64,000 nt of DNA from positions 498,387 through 562,386 of the forward strand of contig NZ_JACSQJ010000001.1 in NCBI RefSeq assembly GCF_014836665.1, in the 5' to 3' direction. Origin of the DNA: Luteimonas colneyensis (GTDB lineage: Bacteria; Pseudomonadota; Gammaproteobacteria; Xanthomonadales; Xanthomonadaceae). This document shows positions 23,866 through 31,784 of this stretch, one piece after another (within the stretch, counting starts at the first letter, position 1; each line of letters starts with the position of its first letter). The translations under genes were made by a program, and so were the position numbers. The notes below the pieces were generated by a model that saw nothing but the letters and a program-made list of their open reading frames with translations, had not been told where the DNA came from and searched no databases.

Positions 23866-24609
23866 ATGCCCGAAGGCCCTTCCATCGTCATCCTCCGCGA
23901 GGCCGCGGCGAAGTTCGCAGGTCGCAAGGTCCTGCGGGTCTCGGGCAACAGTACGCAGGACATCGCGCGCATGCAGGGGCGCAAGGTCCTGGCCGTATGC
24001 AGCTGGGGAAAGCATTTCCTGCTGCAGTTCGACGGCTTCGGCCTGCGCATCCACTTCCTGCTGTTCGGCAGCTGGCGCATCGATGAAGAACGCGAGCGTC
24101 CGCCACGGCTGTCGCTCGGCTTCAGCAAGGGCGAGACGCTGAACTTCTATGCCTGTTCGGTGCGCTTCCTCGAGGGCGACCTCGACGCCCACTACGACTG
24201 GAGCGCCGACGTCATGGCCGACGCATGGGACGCCGGCGCCGCGCGTCGCAAGCTGCGCGCCGAGCCCGGGGTGATCGCCGCCGACGCGCTGCTCGACCAG
24301 GACGTGTTCGCCGGCGTCGGCAACATCATCAAGAACGAGGTACTGCATCGCATCCGCGTGCACCCGGAAAGCCCGGTTGGCGCGCTGCCGCCCCGCAAGC
24401 TGGGTGAGCTGGTCACCCAGGCGCGCGAATACAGCCTCGACTTCTACCGCTGGAAGAAGGCCTTCGAGCTGAAAAAGCACTACCAGGTTCATACGAAGAC
24501 GACCTGCCCGCGCGACGGCACCCGCCTGTCGTATCGCAAGCACCTCGGCCAGACCAGGCGCCGCGCGTTCTGGTGCGACACCTGCCAGAGGCTGTACGAC
24601 GGCAGCTGA
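23866..24609 (+). CDS. Fpg/Nei family DNA glycosylase
   Basis: A 247-residue base-excision-repair glycosylase/AP lyase. The mature protein starts with Pro2-Glu3 (MPEGPSIVI), the catalytic nucleophile and acid of the family. The helix-two-turn-helix region is DQDVFAGVGNIIKNEVLHRIRVHP, and a C-terminal C4 zinc finger spans TCPRDGTRL to FWCDTCQRLY. The length is slightly shorter than Fpg, and the Nei-like MPEGPSI start suggests endonuclease VIII activity on oxidised pyrimidines. ATG 23866 is fixed by the need for Pro at position 2. Divergent from DUF4142. Confidence 0.93.
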   Translation: MPEGPSIVILREAAAKFAGRKVLRVSGNSTQDIARMQGRKVLAVCSWGKHFLLQFDGFGLRIHFLLFGSWRIDEERERPPRLSLGFSKGETLNFYACSVRFLEGDLDAHYDWSADVMADAWDAGAARRKLRAEPGVIAADALLDQDVFAGVGNIIKNEVLHRIRVHPESPVGALPPRKLGELVTQAREYSLDFYRWKKAFELKKHYQVHTKTTCPRDGTRLSYRKHLGQTRRRAFWCDTCQRLYDGS

Positions 24610-24651
24610 AGTCACGCGGTTCGCGACCGCGGCGGACCATCCACCCGCCGG

Positions 24652-25275
24652 TCAGGCGCGCGCGTCGGCGCGCTCCACCCGGAAGTCGATCGGCTTGTAG
24701 CTGAAATTGTTCGACTGCCCGGCCGAACAGGCCGTCATCGCCACCACCAGCGGCATTTCGGCACGCAGGCGGATGTGGTCGCCAGGGCGGCTGAGCGGCG
24801 GAAGCACGGCAACGGCGCCGGTGGCGGGGTCCATGGTGACGTGCATGAAGATGTTGAAGGCCACCGGCACCCGGTCGCGCCCGATGCCCCACGGGGCCAG
24901 CGCTGCCGCAAGGTTGCCCTCGCAGCCCGGACGGCCTGGCTGCTCGCCGTAAAGCTTCTCGAACATCTCCTTCGAACACGGCGTCAGGGTGAAGTCGTGG
25001 CGCCCGCAGGTGTCCTCGACGATGGTGAACATCGGTCGGCTACGGTTGGAGTACAGCATGTCGCCGGTGCTCAGCCAGAGCTTCGACGCGTAGTCGATCG
25101 ACCGGCCGGAGGAGAGGTATTCCTCGAGGTCGTCGCGGGCGAAGGCGGTCAGGTCGCTGACCTGCTGGCCCATCGGGTCGATGACGACGAGCTCGTCGCC
25201 GGCCGCCAGTTCGATCGCTCGGCCCGAACAGGGCGGTATGCGCTCGACCGCCCCGGCCTGCGCCGCGCCCGTCAT
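24652..25275 (-). CDS. DUF1989 (urea-carboxylase-associated) family protein
   Basis: A 207-residue protein of the DUF1989 family, recognised by GDELVVIDPMGQQVSDL, TIVEDTCGRHDFTLTPCSKEMF, FNIFMHVTMD and the C-terminal MTACSAGQSNNFSYKPIDF. Family members occur beside urea carboxylase or, as here, beside YqcI/YcgG haem N-hydroxylases; their reaction is unclear. The ATG at 25275 overlaps the stop of the YqcI-like gene by 4 bases (ATGA), which indicates translational coupling. Conserved Cys/His positions could bind a metal. Confidence 0.85.
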   Translation of the reverse strand: MTGAAQAGAVERIPPCSGRAIELAAGDELVVIDPMGQQVSDLTAFARDDLEEYLSSGRSIDYASKLWLSTGDMLYSNRSRPMFTIVEDTCGRHDFTLTPCSKEMFEKLYGEQPGRPGCEGNLAAALAPWGIGRDRVPVAFNIFMHVTMDPATGAVAVLPPLSRPGDHIRLRAEMPLVVAMTACSAGQSNNFSYKPIDFRVERADARA

Positions 25276-25976
25276 CGCCTGGACCTCGCGCGGAACGGGC
25301 AGACCCAGCCGGAATCGACCGCGCGGCCGCTGTACTGCCGCGCTTCCGACGCACGGCCGAAGTCGGCGAGGTTGGGATTGATCGAGCCTTGCAGGGCGAT
25401 GTCGCGCCCGCGCGTGGCGGCCTGCATCTTCGCGTAGCGGCCGTCCGCGCGCAGCTGCTCGAACTGGCGATGGGAATTGAAGACCAACGCCGGGAACGGC
25501 AGGCGGCGTGCCAGGCGCGAAGCGCCTCCATGCAGGCCGATCACGAAGAACGGATGGCCCGCGAGGCTCAGGCTGAAGCGCGGGTCGCTCGGATCGGGCG
25601 TGACGTCGGGTGCCCAGCGGGTCCCGCGCGCAGCATCCAGGTCGTGCAGGCGCTGCAGCTGCGACCAGAGCAGGGCCTCGAAGCGCTGCTCCCCGGTGTC
25701 GCCCGGGCCGTCGAACAGCGCGGCGAACGACCTCACCGTGGTGGCGCCATCGCGCTCGGCGTCGAGGTGGCGACCGAAGGCCGCGAGCGCACCAAGCAGT
25801 GGAGCGTCGTTGTCGCGCTCGCCGAGGCGGTCGAGTTCCAGCGTCTCGATCGCGCCTCGCGCAAGCGCCGCTTTGGACCCCACGCAGGGAAACGCGGGAT
25901 CGGCGACATGGTCGAGGAAGGTCTGTGTCAGGTGGCCGCCGCGGTGCACGGGGCGTTGCAGGGGGAGGGTCTTCAT
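25272..25976 (-). CDS. YqcI/YcgG (GntA-like) haem-dependent N-hydroxylase
   Basis: A 234-residue member of the YqcI/YcgG family. A characterised relative, GntA of guanitoxin biosynthesis, uses haem to N-hydroxylate an arginine derivative. Typical segments are DPAFPCVGSKAAL near residue 30, FFVIGLHGGASRLARRLPFPALVFNSH and a C-terminal WVCPFRAR. The other guanitoxin genes are absent, so a different guanidine- or amine-containing substrate is likely. It overlaps the DUF1989 gene by 4 bases and the two probably act in one short pathway. The start at 25976 has an SD-like GGAGGA almost touching it, so a slightly later start is possible. Confidence 0.85.
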   Translation of the reverse strand: MKTLPLQRPVHRGGHLTQTFLDHVADPAFPCVGSKAALARGAIETLELDRLGERDNDAPLLGALAAFGRHLDAERDGATTVRSFAALFDGPGDTGEQRFEALLWSQLQRLHDLDAARGTRWAPDVTPDPSDPRFSLSLAGHPFFVIGLHGGASRLARRLPFPALVFNSHRQFEQLRADGRYAKMQAATRGRDIALQGSINPNLADFGRASEARQYSGRAVDSGWVCPFRARSRR

Positions 25977-26071
25977 TCCTCCACCCTAGCGGTGGCGGCG
26001 CGAGCGTAAGGTGAGTCCACCGGTGGCGAACCACCCACGCGCGCCCGGCAAGGAGGTGGGTCAGCCTCGAT

Positions 26072-26449
26072 TCACCGTCTGGCCGCCGGTCCCACTGGCG
26101 AAAGCCTGTGGGAGGCATCACTGCACACCACCACCCCGCCATCCGTGGATGCTTCGCCCACCACCTGCACGCGCATGCCCACGCTCAGGGCCTGCGCGTC
26201 CACGGCGGCCGCCTTGCAGAGGTTCCAGCGCGCGGGCAGCTCCACCGGCACGTGGCCACGGTCGCCGGCGTCGACCTGGATCACGGCGTTGCCGTCGTAG
26301 GTCCAGGGCTGCAGGTCGATCGACACGATCGTGCCCTCCAGCTGCGCGGCGCCGGCTGAAGGCGCCTGCCCGGTCGTGGCACAGGATGCGAGCAGCACGG
26401 TCGCGGCGAGGGCAAGGGCGGGATGGCGAGGCAGGGCAGCGAGGAGCAT
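26072..26449 (-). CDS. small lipoprotein with OB-like domain
   Basis: A 125-residue predicted lipoprotein. Residues 1-22 form a signal peptide ending in the lipobox LLASC. The remaining 100 residues contain LEGTIVSIDLQPWTYDGNAVIQVD and MRVQVVGEA, which look like strands of a small beta barrel. No named family is recognised. ATG 26449 is chosen because it places the lipobox correctly; longer frames lack any signal. It is divergent from the TetR-type regulator gene that starts 106 bases away. Confidence 0.72.
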   Translation of the reverse strand: MLLAALPRHPALALAATVLLASCATTGQAPSAGAAQLEGTIVSIDLQPWTYDGNAVIQVDAGDRGHVPVELPARWNLCKAAAVDAQALSVGMRVQVVGEASTDGGVVVCSDASHRLSPVGPAARR

Positions 26450-26555
26450 CGGAATTCCCGGGATCGACGGTGGCGCGAGCTTAGCGTCCGCGCGCGCAGG
26501 CGGCGTCAAGGCGGCAAGTGCGCGATCATGGGCGCACCTCGCCGGACGTTCTGCC

Positions 26556-27191
26556 GTGCCCGACCCTGTTTCCCCCAAGCGCCTCGGCCGCAGGCCCTCG
26601 ATCACGCGCGAAGACCTGATCGCCGCCGCGCTGGCGCTGCTCGGCCCCAACCGCAGCGTCTCGACGCTGGGACTGCGCGAGGTCACGCGCGAGGCGGGCA
26701 TCGCGCCCAACAGCTTCTATCGCCACTTCCGCGACATCGACGAACTGGCGGTCACCCTCATCGAACGCGCCGGCACCTCGCTGCGCGCGGTCATCGGCCA
26801 GGCGCGCCACCGGGCCACCAGCGGCCACGGCGTGGTCCGCGGCTCGGTCGAGGCCTTCTTCGAGCGGCTGCGCGCCGACGACCGCTTCCTGCACCTGCTG
26901 CTTCGCGAAGGGCTGGCCGGATCCGACGCCTACAAGCAGGCCGTCGACGCCCAGCTGCGCTTCTTCGAGGAGGAGCTGTGCGTGGACCTGGTCCGGCTCG
27001 CCGATGCCGCCGGCACGCCGCTGCACGCGCCCGACCTCGTGGCGCGCGCCATCACCCGCCTGGTCTTCGCCGTCGGCGCAAGCGCGATGGACCTGCCGCC
27101 CGAGCGCGACCGGGAACAGATCGACGCCCTGACCACCATGGTCCGGATGATCGTGGTGGGCGCGCGCCGGATGCACGCCGGCCACCGCTGA
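26556..27191 (+). CDS. TetR-family regulator, FabR-like
   Basis: A 211-residue TetR-type repressor. The N-terminal DNA-binding part, KRLGRRPSITREDLIAAAL with the helix-turn-helix TREAGIAPNSFYRHF, is close to FabR, which represses fabA/fabB for unsaturated fatty acid synthesis. A separate larger ligand domain follows. No fatty-acid gene lies nearby, so the target is not visible. GTG 26556 is the only start that keeps the FabR-like N-terminus; no in-frame ATG exists between the upstream region and the HTH. Confidence 0.83.
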   Translation: MPDPVSPKRLGRRPSITREDLIAAALALLGPNRSVSTLGLREVTREAGIAPNSFYRHFRDIDELAVTLIERAGTSLRAVIGQARHRATSGHGVVRGSVEAFFERLRADDRFLHLLLREGLAGSDAYKQAVDAQLRFFEEELCVDLVRLADAAGTPLHAPDLVARAITRLVFAVGASAMDLPPERDREQIDALTTMVRMIVVGARRMHAGHR

Positions 27192-27204
27192 GCGCGGTTC
27201 CGGG

Positions 27205-28119
27205 TCAGGGAGCCGCCGGCACTGCACGTCGCAGCGCGCACGTCCCCTGCAGTGCCACGAAGCTGCGTGGTGCACCGGTCAGCGGATCCTCGAAGTGCAG
27301 TGCCTGCGCCAGCAGCTGCAGCGGACGGGCGTGGTCGTCGTCGCCGCGTTCGCGCAGCGCGGGATACGTATGGTCTCCCAGGATCGGCGCACCCAGCGCC
27401 GCCATGTGCACGCGCAGCTGGTGCTTGCGCCCGGTCACCGGCTCGAGGCGGTAGCGCCAGGACGCGTCGCCACGCTCGACCACCTCGACCACGCTTTCGC
27501 TGTTGGGCTCGCCGGGCACCTCGCGCATCCGGAAGAACGGCTCACCGCGCTCCAGCCGGCTGCGGCGCACGTGCGGGAACGACAGGCCGGGCAGCGGCGG
27601 CGCCAGCGCGAGGTAGCGCTTGCGGATCCGGCGCTCGCGGAACAGTGCCTGGTAGCGTCCGCGACTTGCGGGATCGGCCGAGAACATGACCAGTCCCGCG
27701 GTCTCGCGGTCGATGCGGTGCAGCGGCACCAGCGCCGGGTTGCCGAGCCGCTGCACCAGCCGGGTCAGCAGCGTCTCCCGCACCCAGGCGCCGGTGGGCG
27801 CGACCGGCAGGAAGTGCGGCTTGTCGACGACCACCAGGTGCGCGTCGGCGTGCACGATGGTCTCGACGAAGGGGATGGCCGGTTCGTCGGCGACCTCGCG
27901 GAAGTAGTGCACCTCCGCGCCCGGCCTGCAGGCGGCCGAGGCGGGCAGCTCGCGACCTTCGGCATCCAGCACGCGGCCACGCTCGAAGCGGTCGTGCCAG
28001 GTGTGCTGCGGCACCTGCGGGAAACGCGCGCACAGCGCTTCGAACACGGTGGCCCACGGGCCCGGCGGGAGCTGCAGGCGGCTGGCGGGAATGCCGTCGC
28101 GGGTGGGGCGCGTCCTCAT
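27205..28119 (-). CDS. RluA-family pseudouridine synthase
   Basis: A 304-residue RNA pseudouridine synthase of the RluA family. The catalytic Asp is in PLHRIDRETAGLVMF; other family motifs are VVVDKPHFLPVAP, RYQALFRERRIRKRYLALA and VTGRKHQLRVHMAALGAPILGD. A short N-terminal region (about 1-75) replaces an obvious S4 domain. The target RNA cannot be told from the sequence; short RluA-type enzymes of this kind modify 23S rRNA or tRNA. Its 3' end faces that of the FabR-like gene, with 13 bases between stops. Confidence 0.9.
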   Translation of the reverse strand: MRTRPTRDGIPASRLQLPPGPWATVFEALCARFPQVPQHTWHDRFERGRVLDAEGRELPASAACRPGAEVHYFREVADEPAIPFVETIVHADAHLVVVDKPHFLPVAPTGAWVRETLLTRLVQRLGNPALVPLHRIDRETAGLVMFSADPASRGRYQALFRERRIRKRYLALAPPLPGLSFPHVRRSRLERGEPFFRMREVPGEPNSESVVEVVERGDASWRYRLEPVTGRKHQLRVHMAALGAPILGDHTYPALRERGDDDHARPLQLLAQALHFEDPLTGAPRSFVALQGTCALRRAVPAAP

Positions 28120-28141
28120 CCGCGCAGCTTAGCCGCAGCGC

Positions 28142-28834
28142 CTAGTACCCGACCGAACGCTCGACGATGATGCGCTCCGCCAGCCACTGGTCGCGGCCGA
28201 GCCGCCGCGCCTGCACGCGCACCAGGTCACCGCGCTCCAGGTCCTCCGGCCGATAGCGGCGGCCCTGGTACTCGACCGTGGTCCGGTCGTCGTAGGCCAC
28301 GTGCACGCGGCCACCGTAATCCGCACCGTCCAGCCGGATCATCCGCGCGCGCGCATCCACGTACGACACCGAGCCGCGCAGGGTGTCGCCGACGCCGTAG
28401 CCCGGGTCGTAGCCGCCGCCGTAGCCTCCGTCGCGCACGTTGCGCACCACGTCGATCGAACGCGCCCACCACTCGCGCCCCGACTCGACCACGTCGATGC
28501 TCACCACGTCGCCGCGCTCCAGCCCTTCCACCGCGCTCTCGCGGCCCTGGTAGAAGAGGCGCGTGCGCTGGTCGTATCGCACTTCGCGCTGCAGCCCGCG
28601 GCCGCTGCGCGGGTCGTCGACCATGAGCAGGATGCGGTCGCGGCCGGTGTCGATGCGGTCGACCGTGCCCTGCACGCGGCTGGCGTACGGCGACGGATAG
28701 TCCCGGTCGGGATAGCCCTGGTCGGGATAGCCATGGCCGTCCGGGGCGCCGTAGCCGCCGGTGCTGGCGCAGCCCGCCAGCAGCAGCGCGCCGGAGGCCA
28801 GCGTGATGGCGGTGCCGCGAAGGGTGCGGGTCAT
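28142..28834 (-). CDS. lipoprotein with two tandem OB-like repeats
   Basis: A 230-residue lipoprotein: signal and lipobox LLLAGC at residues 17-22 of the product, a Gly/Tyr/Pro-rich linker (DGHGYPDQGYPDRDYPSPY) and then two homologous segments. Repeat 1 runs from SRVQGTVDRIDTGRDRILL to DVVSIDVVESGREWWARSI; repeat 2 from LRGSVSYVDARARMIRL to DLVRVQARRLGRDQWLAERI. Each repeat ends in a basic/aromatic strand, as in DUF5666-type beta barrels. ATG 28834 is preferred because GGAG lies 7 bases upstream; an ATG 6 bases earlier is too close to it. The function is unknown. Confidence 0.75.
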   Translation of the reverse strand: MTRTLRGTAITLASGALLLAGCASTGGYGAPDGHGYPDQGYPDRDYPSPYASRVQGTVDRIDTGRDRILLMVDDPRSGRGLQREVRYDQRTRLFYQGRESAVEGLERGDVVSIDVVESGREWWARSIDVVRNVRDGGYGGGYDPGYGVGDTLRGSVSYVDARARMIRLDGADYGGRVHVAYDDRTTVEYQGRRYRPEDLERGDLVRVQARRLGRDQWLAERIIVERSVGY

Positions 28835-28929
28835 GGGCATGCTCCAGTCCGGTGGTCAGGCCCATATGCGTCCGCGCCCGTGAACTCCGGGTTAGCAGCC
28901 GGACCGGGCCTGCGGCGCGACGCTCCGGC

Positions 28930-29718
28930 CTAGGGCAGCAGCGCCGTCCATTCGGCCGTGCCAAAGCGCTCGCGCACCCGCAGCCCGGCGCGCTGCAGCT
29001 CGTCGTCACGCAGCTCGCCGCACACCAGCCCGCCGTGGCGGCGACGGAAGGTCCCGATCATGTGGGCGATCACCTCCGCGCGCGGCAGCCCGGTCTGGCT
29101 GCGCAGCGGATCGACGCGCTTGGCCGCGCTGGTGGTGCCCTTGTCGGACAGCTTCTCGCGGCCGATGCGCAGCACGTCGAGCATCTTCACTGCATCGATG
29201 TCGTAGGCCATGGTGACGTGGTGCAGCACCGCGCCGCGGCGCCGGGTCTGCGCGGCGCCGGCGATCTTGCCGGCCGGCGATGCGATGTCGTTGAGCGGCT
29301 GGTACCAGGCCTCGATGCCCAGCCCGGCCAGCGCCTCGATCACCCACGCGTCCATGTGTGCGTAGGCCTCTTCGAAGGACATGCCCGCCACCAGCGACTC
29401 CGGGCCCACGATCGAATAGGTGATGGTGTTGCCCGGCTCGATGAACATCGCGCCGCCGCCGCTGATCCGGCGCACGACCTCGATGCCGTGGCGCGCCGCG
29501 GCCGCGGCGTCGACCTCGTTGCGCAGCGACTGGAAGCGCCCCATCACCACCGCGGGGCCGGCCCATTCCCAGACCCGCAGCGTCGGCGGGCGCAGGCCCG
29601 CGGCCACGTCGTCGAGCATCACGTCATCCAGCGCCATGTGCAGCGCGGGCGCCTGCGGCCCGGCGTGCACCAGCTGCCAGGCGTGGTCGCGCCAGTCGCT
29701 GCGTACGGGGGCGTTCAT
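28930..29718 (-). CDS. lplA: lipoate-protein ligase A, catalytic domain protein
   Basis: A 262-residue catalytic (BPL/LplA/LipB fold) domain: RRISGGGAMFIEPGNTITYS binds the lipoyl-adenylate, and GKIAGAAQTRR contains the conserved lysine. Full-length LplA enzymes carry a C-terminal accessory domain of about 90 residues that is needed for adenylation. Here that domain is absent from the protein and is encoded by the immediately upstream gene, whose stop overlaps this ATG by 4 bases. The pair therefore forms a split ligase that attaches lipoate to E2 and H proteins. Alternative: an octanoyltransferase of the LipM type, less likely given the accessory subunit. Confidence 0.85.
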   Translation of the reverse strand: MNAPVRSDWRDHAWQLVHAGPQAPALHMALDDVMLDDVAAGLRPPTLRVWEWAGPAVVMGRFQSLRNEVDAAAAARHGIEVVRRISGGGAMFIEPGNTITYSIVGPESLVAGMSFEEAYAHMDAWVIEALAGLGIEAWYQPLNDIASPAGKIAGAAQTRRRGAVLHHVTMAYDIDAVKMLDVLRIGREKLSDKGTTSAAKRVDPLRSQTGLPRAEVIAHMIGTFRRRHGGLVCGELRDDELQRAGLRVRERFGTAEWTALLP

Positions 29719-30047
29719 GCGCTACCCCCACCGTCCGCGACGTCGCCCGGCAGCGCGAGCGCGCGGCGCACCGCGACTGCGACGCCCTCGGGCGTGATGC
29801 CGTACAGCTGCGCGTCCGGATCCAGCGCGCTGGCGCCCGCGGCCGCCAGCGCGGCCTCGCCGGCATCGACCGGCTGGCCGACGAGGGCCGCATTGATCGA
29901 ATCCAGCGCGGACGCAGGCTCGAGGAAGAAATCCCCGCTGACCTGCATGGCCGCGATCCGGCCGCCCGACACCGCCAGGTCGACCACCACCAGCTTGCCG
30001 CCGGGAATCTTGTACTCGCCGTGGGCGGCGTCGCGGGACCTGTCCAT
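29715..30047 (-). CDS. lipoate ligase accessory-domain protein (LplB-like)
   Basis: A 110-residue protein corresponding to the C-terminal accessory domain of lipoate ligase: HGEYKIPGGKLVVVDLAVSGGRIAAMQVSGDFFL is the typical opening, followed by small helices to the end. In archaeal two-subunit ligases the catalytic chain is inactive for lipoate adenylation without such a partner. It precedes and overlaps lplA by ATGA, so equal synthesis is expected. ATG 30047 gives the whole conserved domain. Confidence 0.8.
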   Translation of the reverse strand: MDRSRDAAHGEYKIPGGKLVVVDLAVSGGRIAAMQVSGDFFLEPASALDSINAALVGQPVDAGEAALAAAGASALDPDAQLYGITPEGVAVAVRRALALPGDVADGGGSA

Positions 30048-30131
30048 GCGCGCAGTCTATCCAAAGCCCGCGGGCGCATACTGCGGGCGGGGATTGCGCC
30101 GCAATCCGGCGCCAGCGCGAGGAGCACGAGC

Positions 30132-30248
30132 ATGAGCAAGGGCCTGAACCAGAAGAAGGAACAGAAGAAGAAGCCGCTGAAGACCGCCAAGGAAAAGAAG
30201 GCGGAGAAGCGCGAGAAGGCGGCGGCCAAGCCGTTCGCCCCCGCCTGA
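30132..30248 (+). CDS. lysine-rich small protein (38 aa)
   Basis: A 38-residue, strongly basic protein (MSKGLNQKKEQKKKPLKTA...) with a good GAGGAG ribosome site 7 bases before ATG 30132. Similar lysine-rich micro-proteins with the MSKGLNQKKE start are common in proteobacteria, without a known function. It may bind nucleic acid through charge. Together with the 53-residue protein at 7816 it is one of two such very basic small genes in the window. Confidence 0.75.
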   Translation: MSKGLNQKKEQKKKPLKTAKEKKAEKREKAAAKPFAPA

Positions 30249-30397
30249 GGGGCACGGCGTCACCGATGGGAACGCCCGGCCACGCCGGGCCTGTTCCGCC
30301 CTGTTCCGCCCTGGCCCGTCCATGTGCCGCCGCCGGTCGCCGGGCCGCGCGCCTGCCAGCGGGTACACTGCCTGCCCCCGTTCGACGCCACTGGCCC

Positions 30398-31120
30398 ATG
30401 TCCGATCCGGTTCGACTGGCGAAACGCCTCATTGCCCTGACCGGCTGCTCGCGGACCGAGGCGGAGCAGTACATCAAGGGGGGCTGGGTGTCGGTCGACG
30501 GCCACGTCGTCGAGAACCCGGCCATGCCGGTGGCGGGCGAAACGGTCGTGCTCGATCCCGCCGCCCGCCAGGAGGCGATCGAGCCGGCCACCATCCTGCT
30601 GCACAAGCCCGCCGGCCATGACGCGATCAGCGGGCCGCGCCCCGCGGCCGACCTGGTGGTGCGCGACAGCCGCTGGGCCGACGACCCGTCGGGCGTGCGC
30701 CTGCTGCAGCGCCACTTCCAGCGCCTGACGCCGCTGATGCCGCTCGACGCCGAGGCCAGCGGCCTGGTGGTGCTGACCCAGGACGGCCGGGTGTGGCGGC
30801 GGCTGACCGAGGACCGCGACGACATCGAACAGGAGTTCGTGGTCGAGGTCGCCGGCGAGATCGCGCCCTACGGACTGGCCCGGCTGCAGCACGGCCTCTC
30901 CTACGGCGGCCGCGCCCTGCCCCCGTGCAAGGTCAGCTGGCAGAACGAGGTGCGCCTGCGCTTCGCGATCAAGGGCGTGCAGGGCGGCCAGCTGCGCCAC
31001 ATGTGCGCGCAGGTGGGCCTGGACGTGGTCGCGATCCGGCGCATCCGCATCGGCAAGGTGGCGCTGGCGAAGATGCCGGTCGGCGAATGGCGCTACCTGC
31101 CCGTCGGCGAGCGCTTCTGA
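30398..31120 (+). CDS. RsuA-family pseudouridine synthase (RluF-like)
   Basis: A 240-residue RNA pseudouridine synthase with an N-terminal S4 RNA-binding domain (about 4-60: LAKRLIALTGCSRTEAEQYI, GGWVSVDGHVVEN) and a catalytic domain whose active-site Asp is in PLMPLDAEASGLVVLTQDG. The closing segment LRHMCAQVGLDVVAIRRIRIG is typical of RsuA/RluB/RluE/RluF. RluF modifies 23S rRNA U2604, and the RluF-like choice is tentative. The next gene, trmY, starts 8 bases after this stop, so two RNA-modification enzymes are co-transcribed. Confidence 0.88.
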   Translation: MSDPVRLAKRLIALTGCSRTEAEQYIKGGWVSVDGHVVENPAMPVAGETVVLDPAARQEAIEPATILLHKPAGHDAISGPRPAADLVVRDSRWADDPSGVRLLQRHFQRLTPLMPLDAEASGLVVLTQDGRVWRRLTEDRDDIEQEFVVEVAGEIAPYGLARLQHGLSYGGRALPPCKVSWQNEVRLRFAIKGVQGGQLRHMCAQVGLDVVAIRRIRIGKVALAKMPVGEWRYLPVGERF

Positions 31121-31128
31121 GGCCCGGA

Positions 31129-31737
31129 GTGCGCACCTTCGTCCTCCGCGCGCGCGCGGCCCCGACCGACAGCCAGGCGCTGCTGGCCTCCATCGGCGAG
31201 GCCGCGCACACCGAGATCCTCGCGCACACGCTCATGAACGCCATCTTCGTGGCGCAGTCGCACCGTGCGGACGTGGTGGTCTACCTGGTGCTGGAAAGCA
31301 CCCGCGACTTCTCGCGGACGATCCGCTTCGAGTCCAACGCGATGCGCGACATCGGCGGCTTCGACGAGCGCCGGCTGCTCGCCCGGGTCGCGCACGCGCT
31401 GGACGCCTCCCGCGGCATGGGCAAGGAGGAGACGCGCCCGGTGGAGGCCGGCGTCACGGTGCAGACCCTGAGCTTCGAGCGCCTGGTGCAGCAGTTGTCC
31501 GTGGACCACCAGCTGTTCCTGATGGACCGCAAGGGCGCACCGATCCACGCGCAGGCGTTCGACGCCAATCCCTGCTTCCTGCTGACCGACCACATCCCGA
31601 TGCCGAAGAAGGTGATCCCCGGCCTCGAGCGCCTGGGCGCGAAGAAGGTCAGCCTCGGCCCGACCATGCTGTTCGCCTCGCAGTGCGTGGTCCTGATCCA
31701 CCACGCGCTGGACCACTCGGCTCCCGCTCCCCTGTAG
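31129..31737 (+). CDS. trmY: TrmY, tRNA pseudouridine(54) N1-methyltransferase
   Basis: A 202-residue SPOUT-class methyltransferase. In archaea TrmY makes N1-methylpseudouridine at tRNA position 54. Diagnostic stretches include MRTFVLRARAAPTD at the start, LAHTLMNAIFVAQSHRADVVVYLVLE, TIRFESNAMRDIGGFDERRL and the C-terminal knot region LGPTMLFASQCVVLIHHALD. The family is mainly archaeal, with scattered gammaproteobacterial members. GTG 31129 is preceded by GAGG at 6 bases. Its stop codon TAG at 31735-31737 lies inside the GTAG head of a REP sequence. It follows a pseudouridine synthase gene, which fits a joint tRNA/rRNA-modification operon, but that enzyme is not of the Pus10/TruB class that would make Psi54. 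Confidence 0.88.
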   Translation: MRTFVLRARAAPTDSQALLASIGEAAHTEILAHTLMNAIFVAQSHRADVVVYLVLESTRDFSRTIRFESNAMRDIGGFDERRLLARVAHALDASRGMGKEETRPVEAGVTVQTLSFERLVQQLSVDHQLFLMDRKGAPIHAQAFDANPCFLLTDHIPMPKKVIPGLERLGAKKVSLGPTMLFASQCVVLIHHALDHSAPAPL

Positions 31738-31757
31738 GAGCGGCTACAGCCGCGACC
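31731..31757 (+). repeat. GTAG-type REP sequence
   Basis: CCTGTAGGAGCGGCTACAGC followed by CGCGACC. This is the Xanthomonadaceae REP form with a GTAG head and the imperfect GGCT..AGCC palindrome. Such elements are mobilised by REP-associated tyrosine transposases and often sit after stop codons. Here it supplies the last base triplet of trmY. Confidence 0.8.
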
Positions 31758-31784
31758 CACCCCGCGACATCCTCGCCGGACCCC

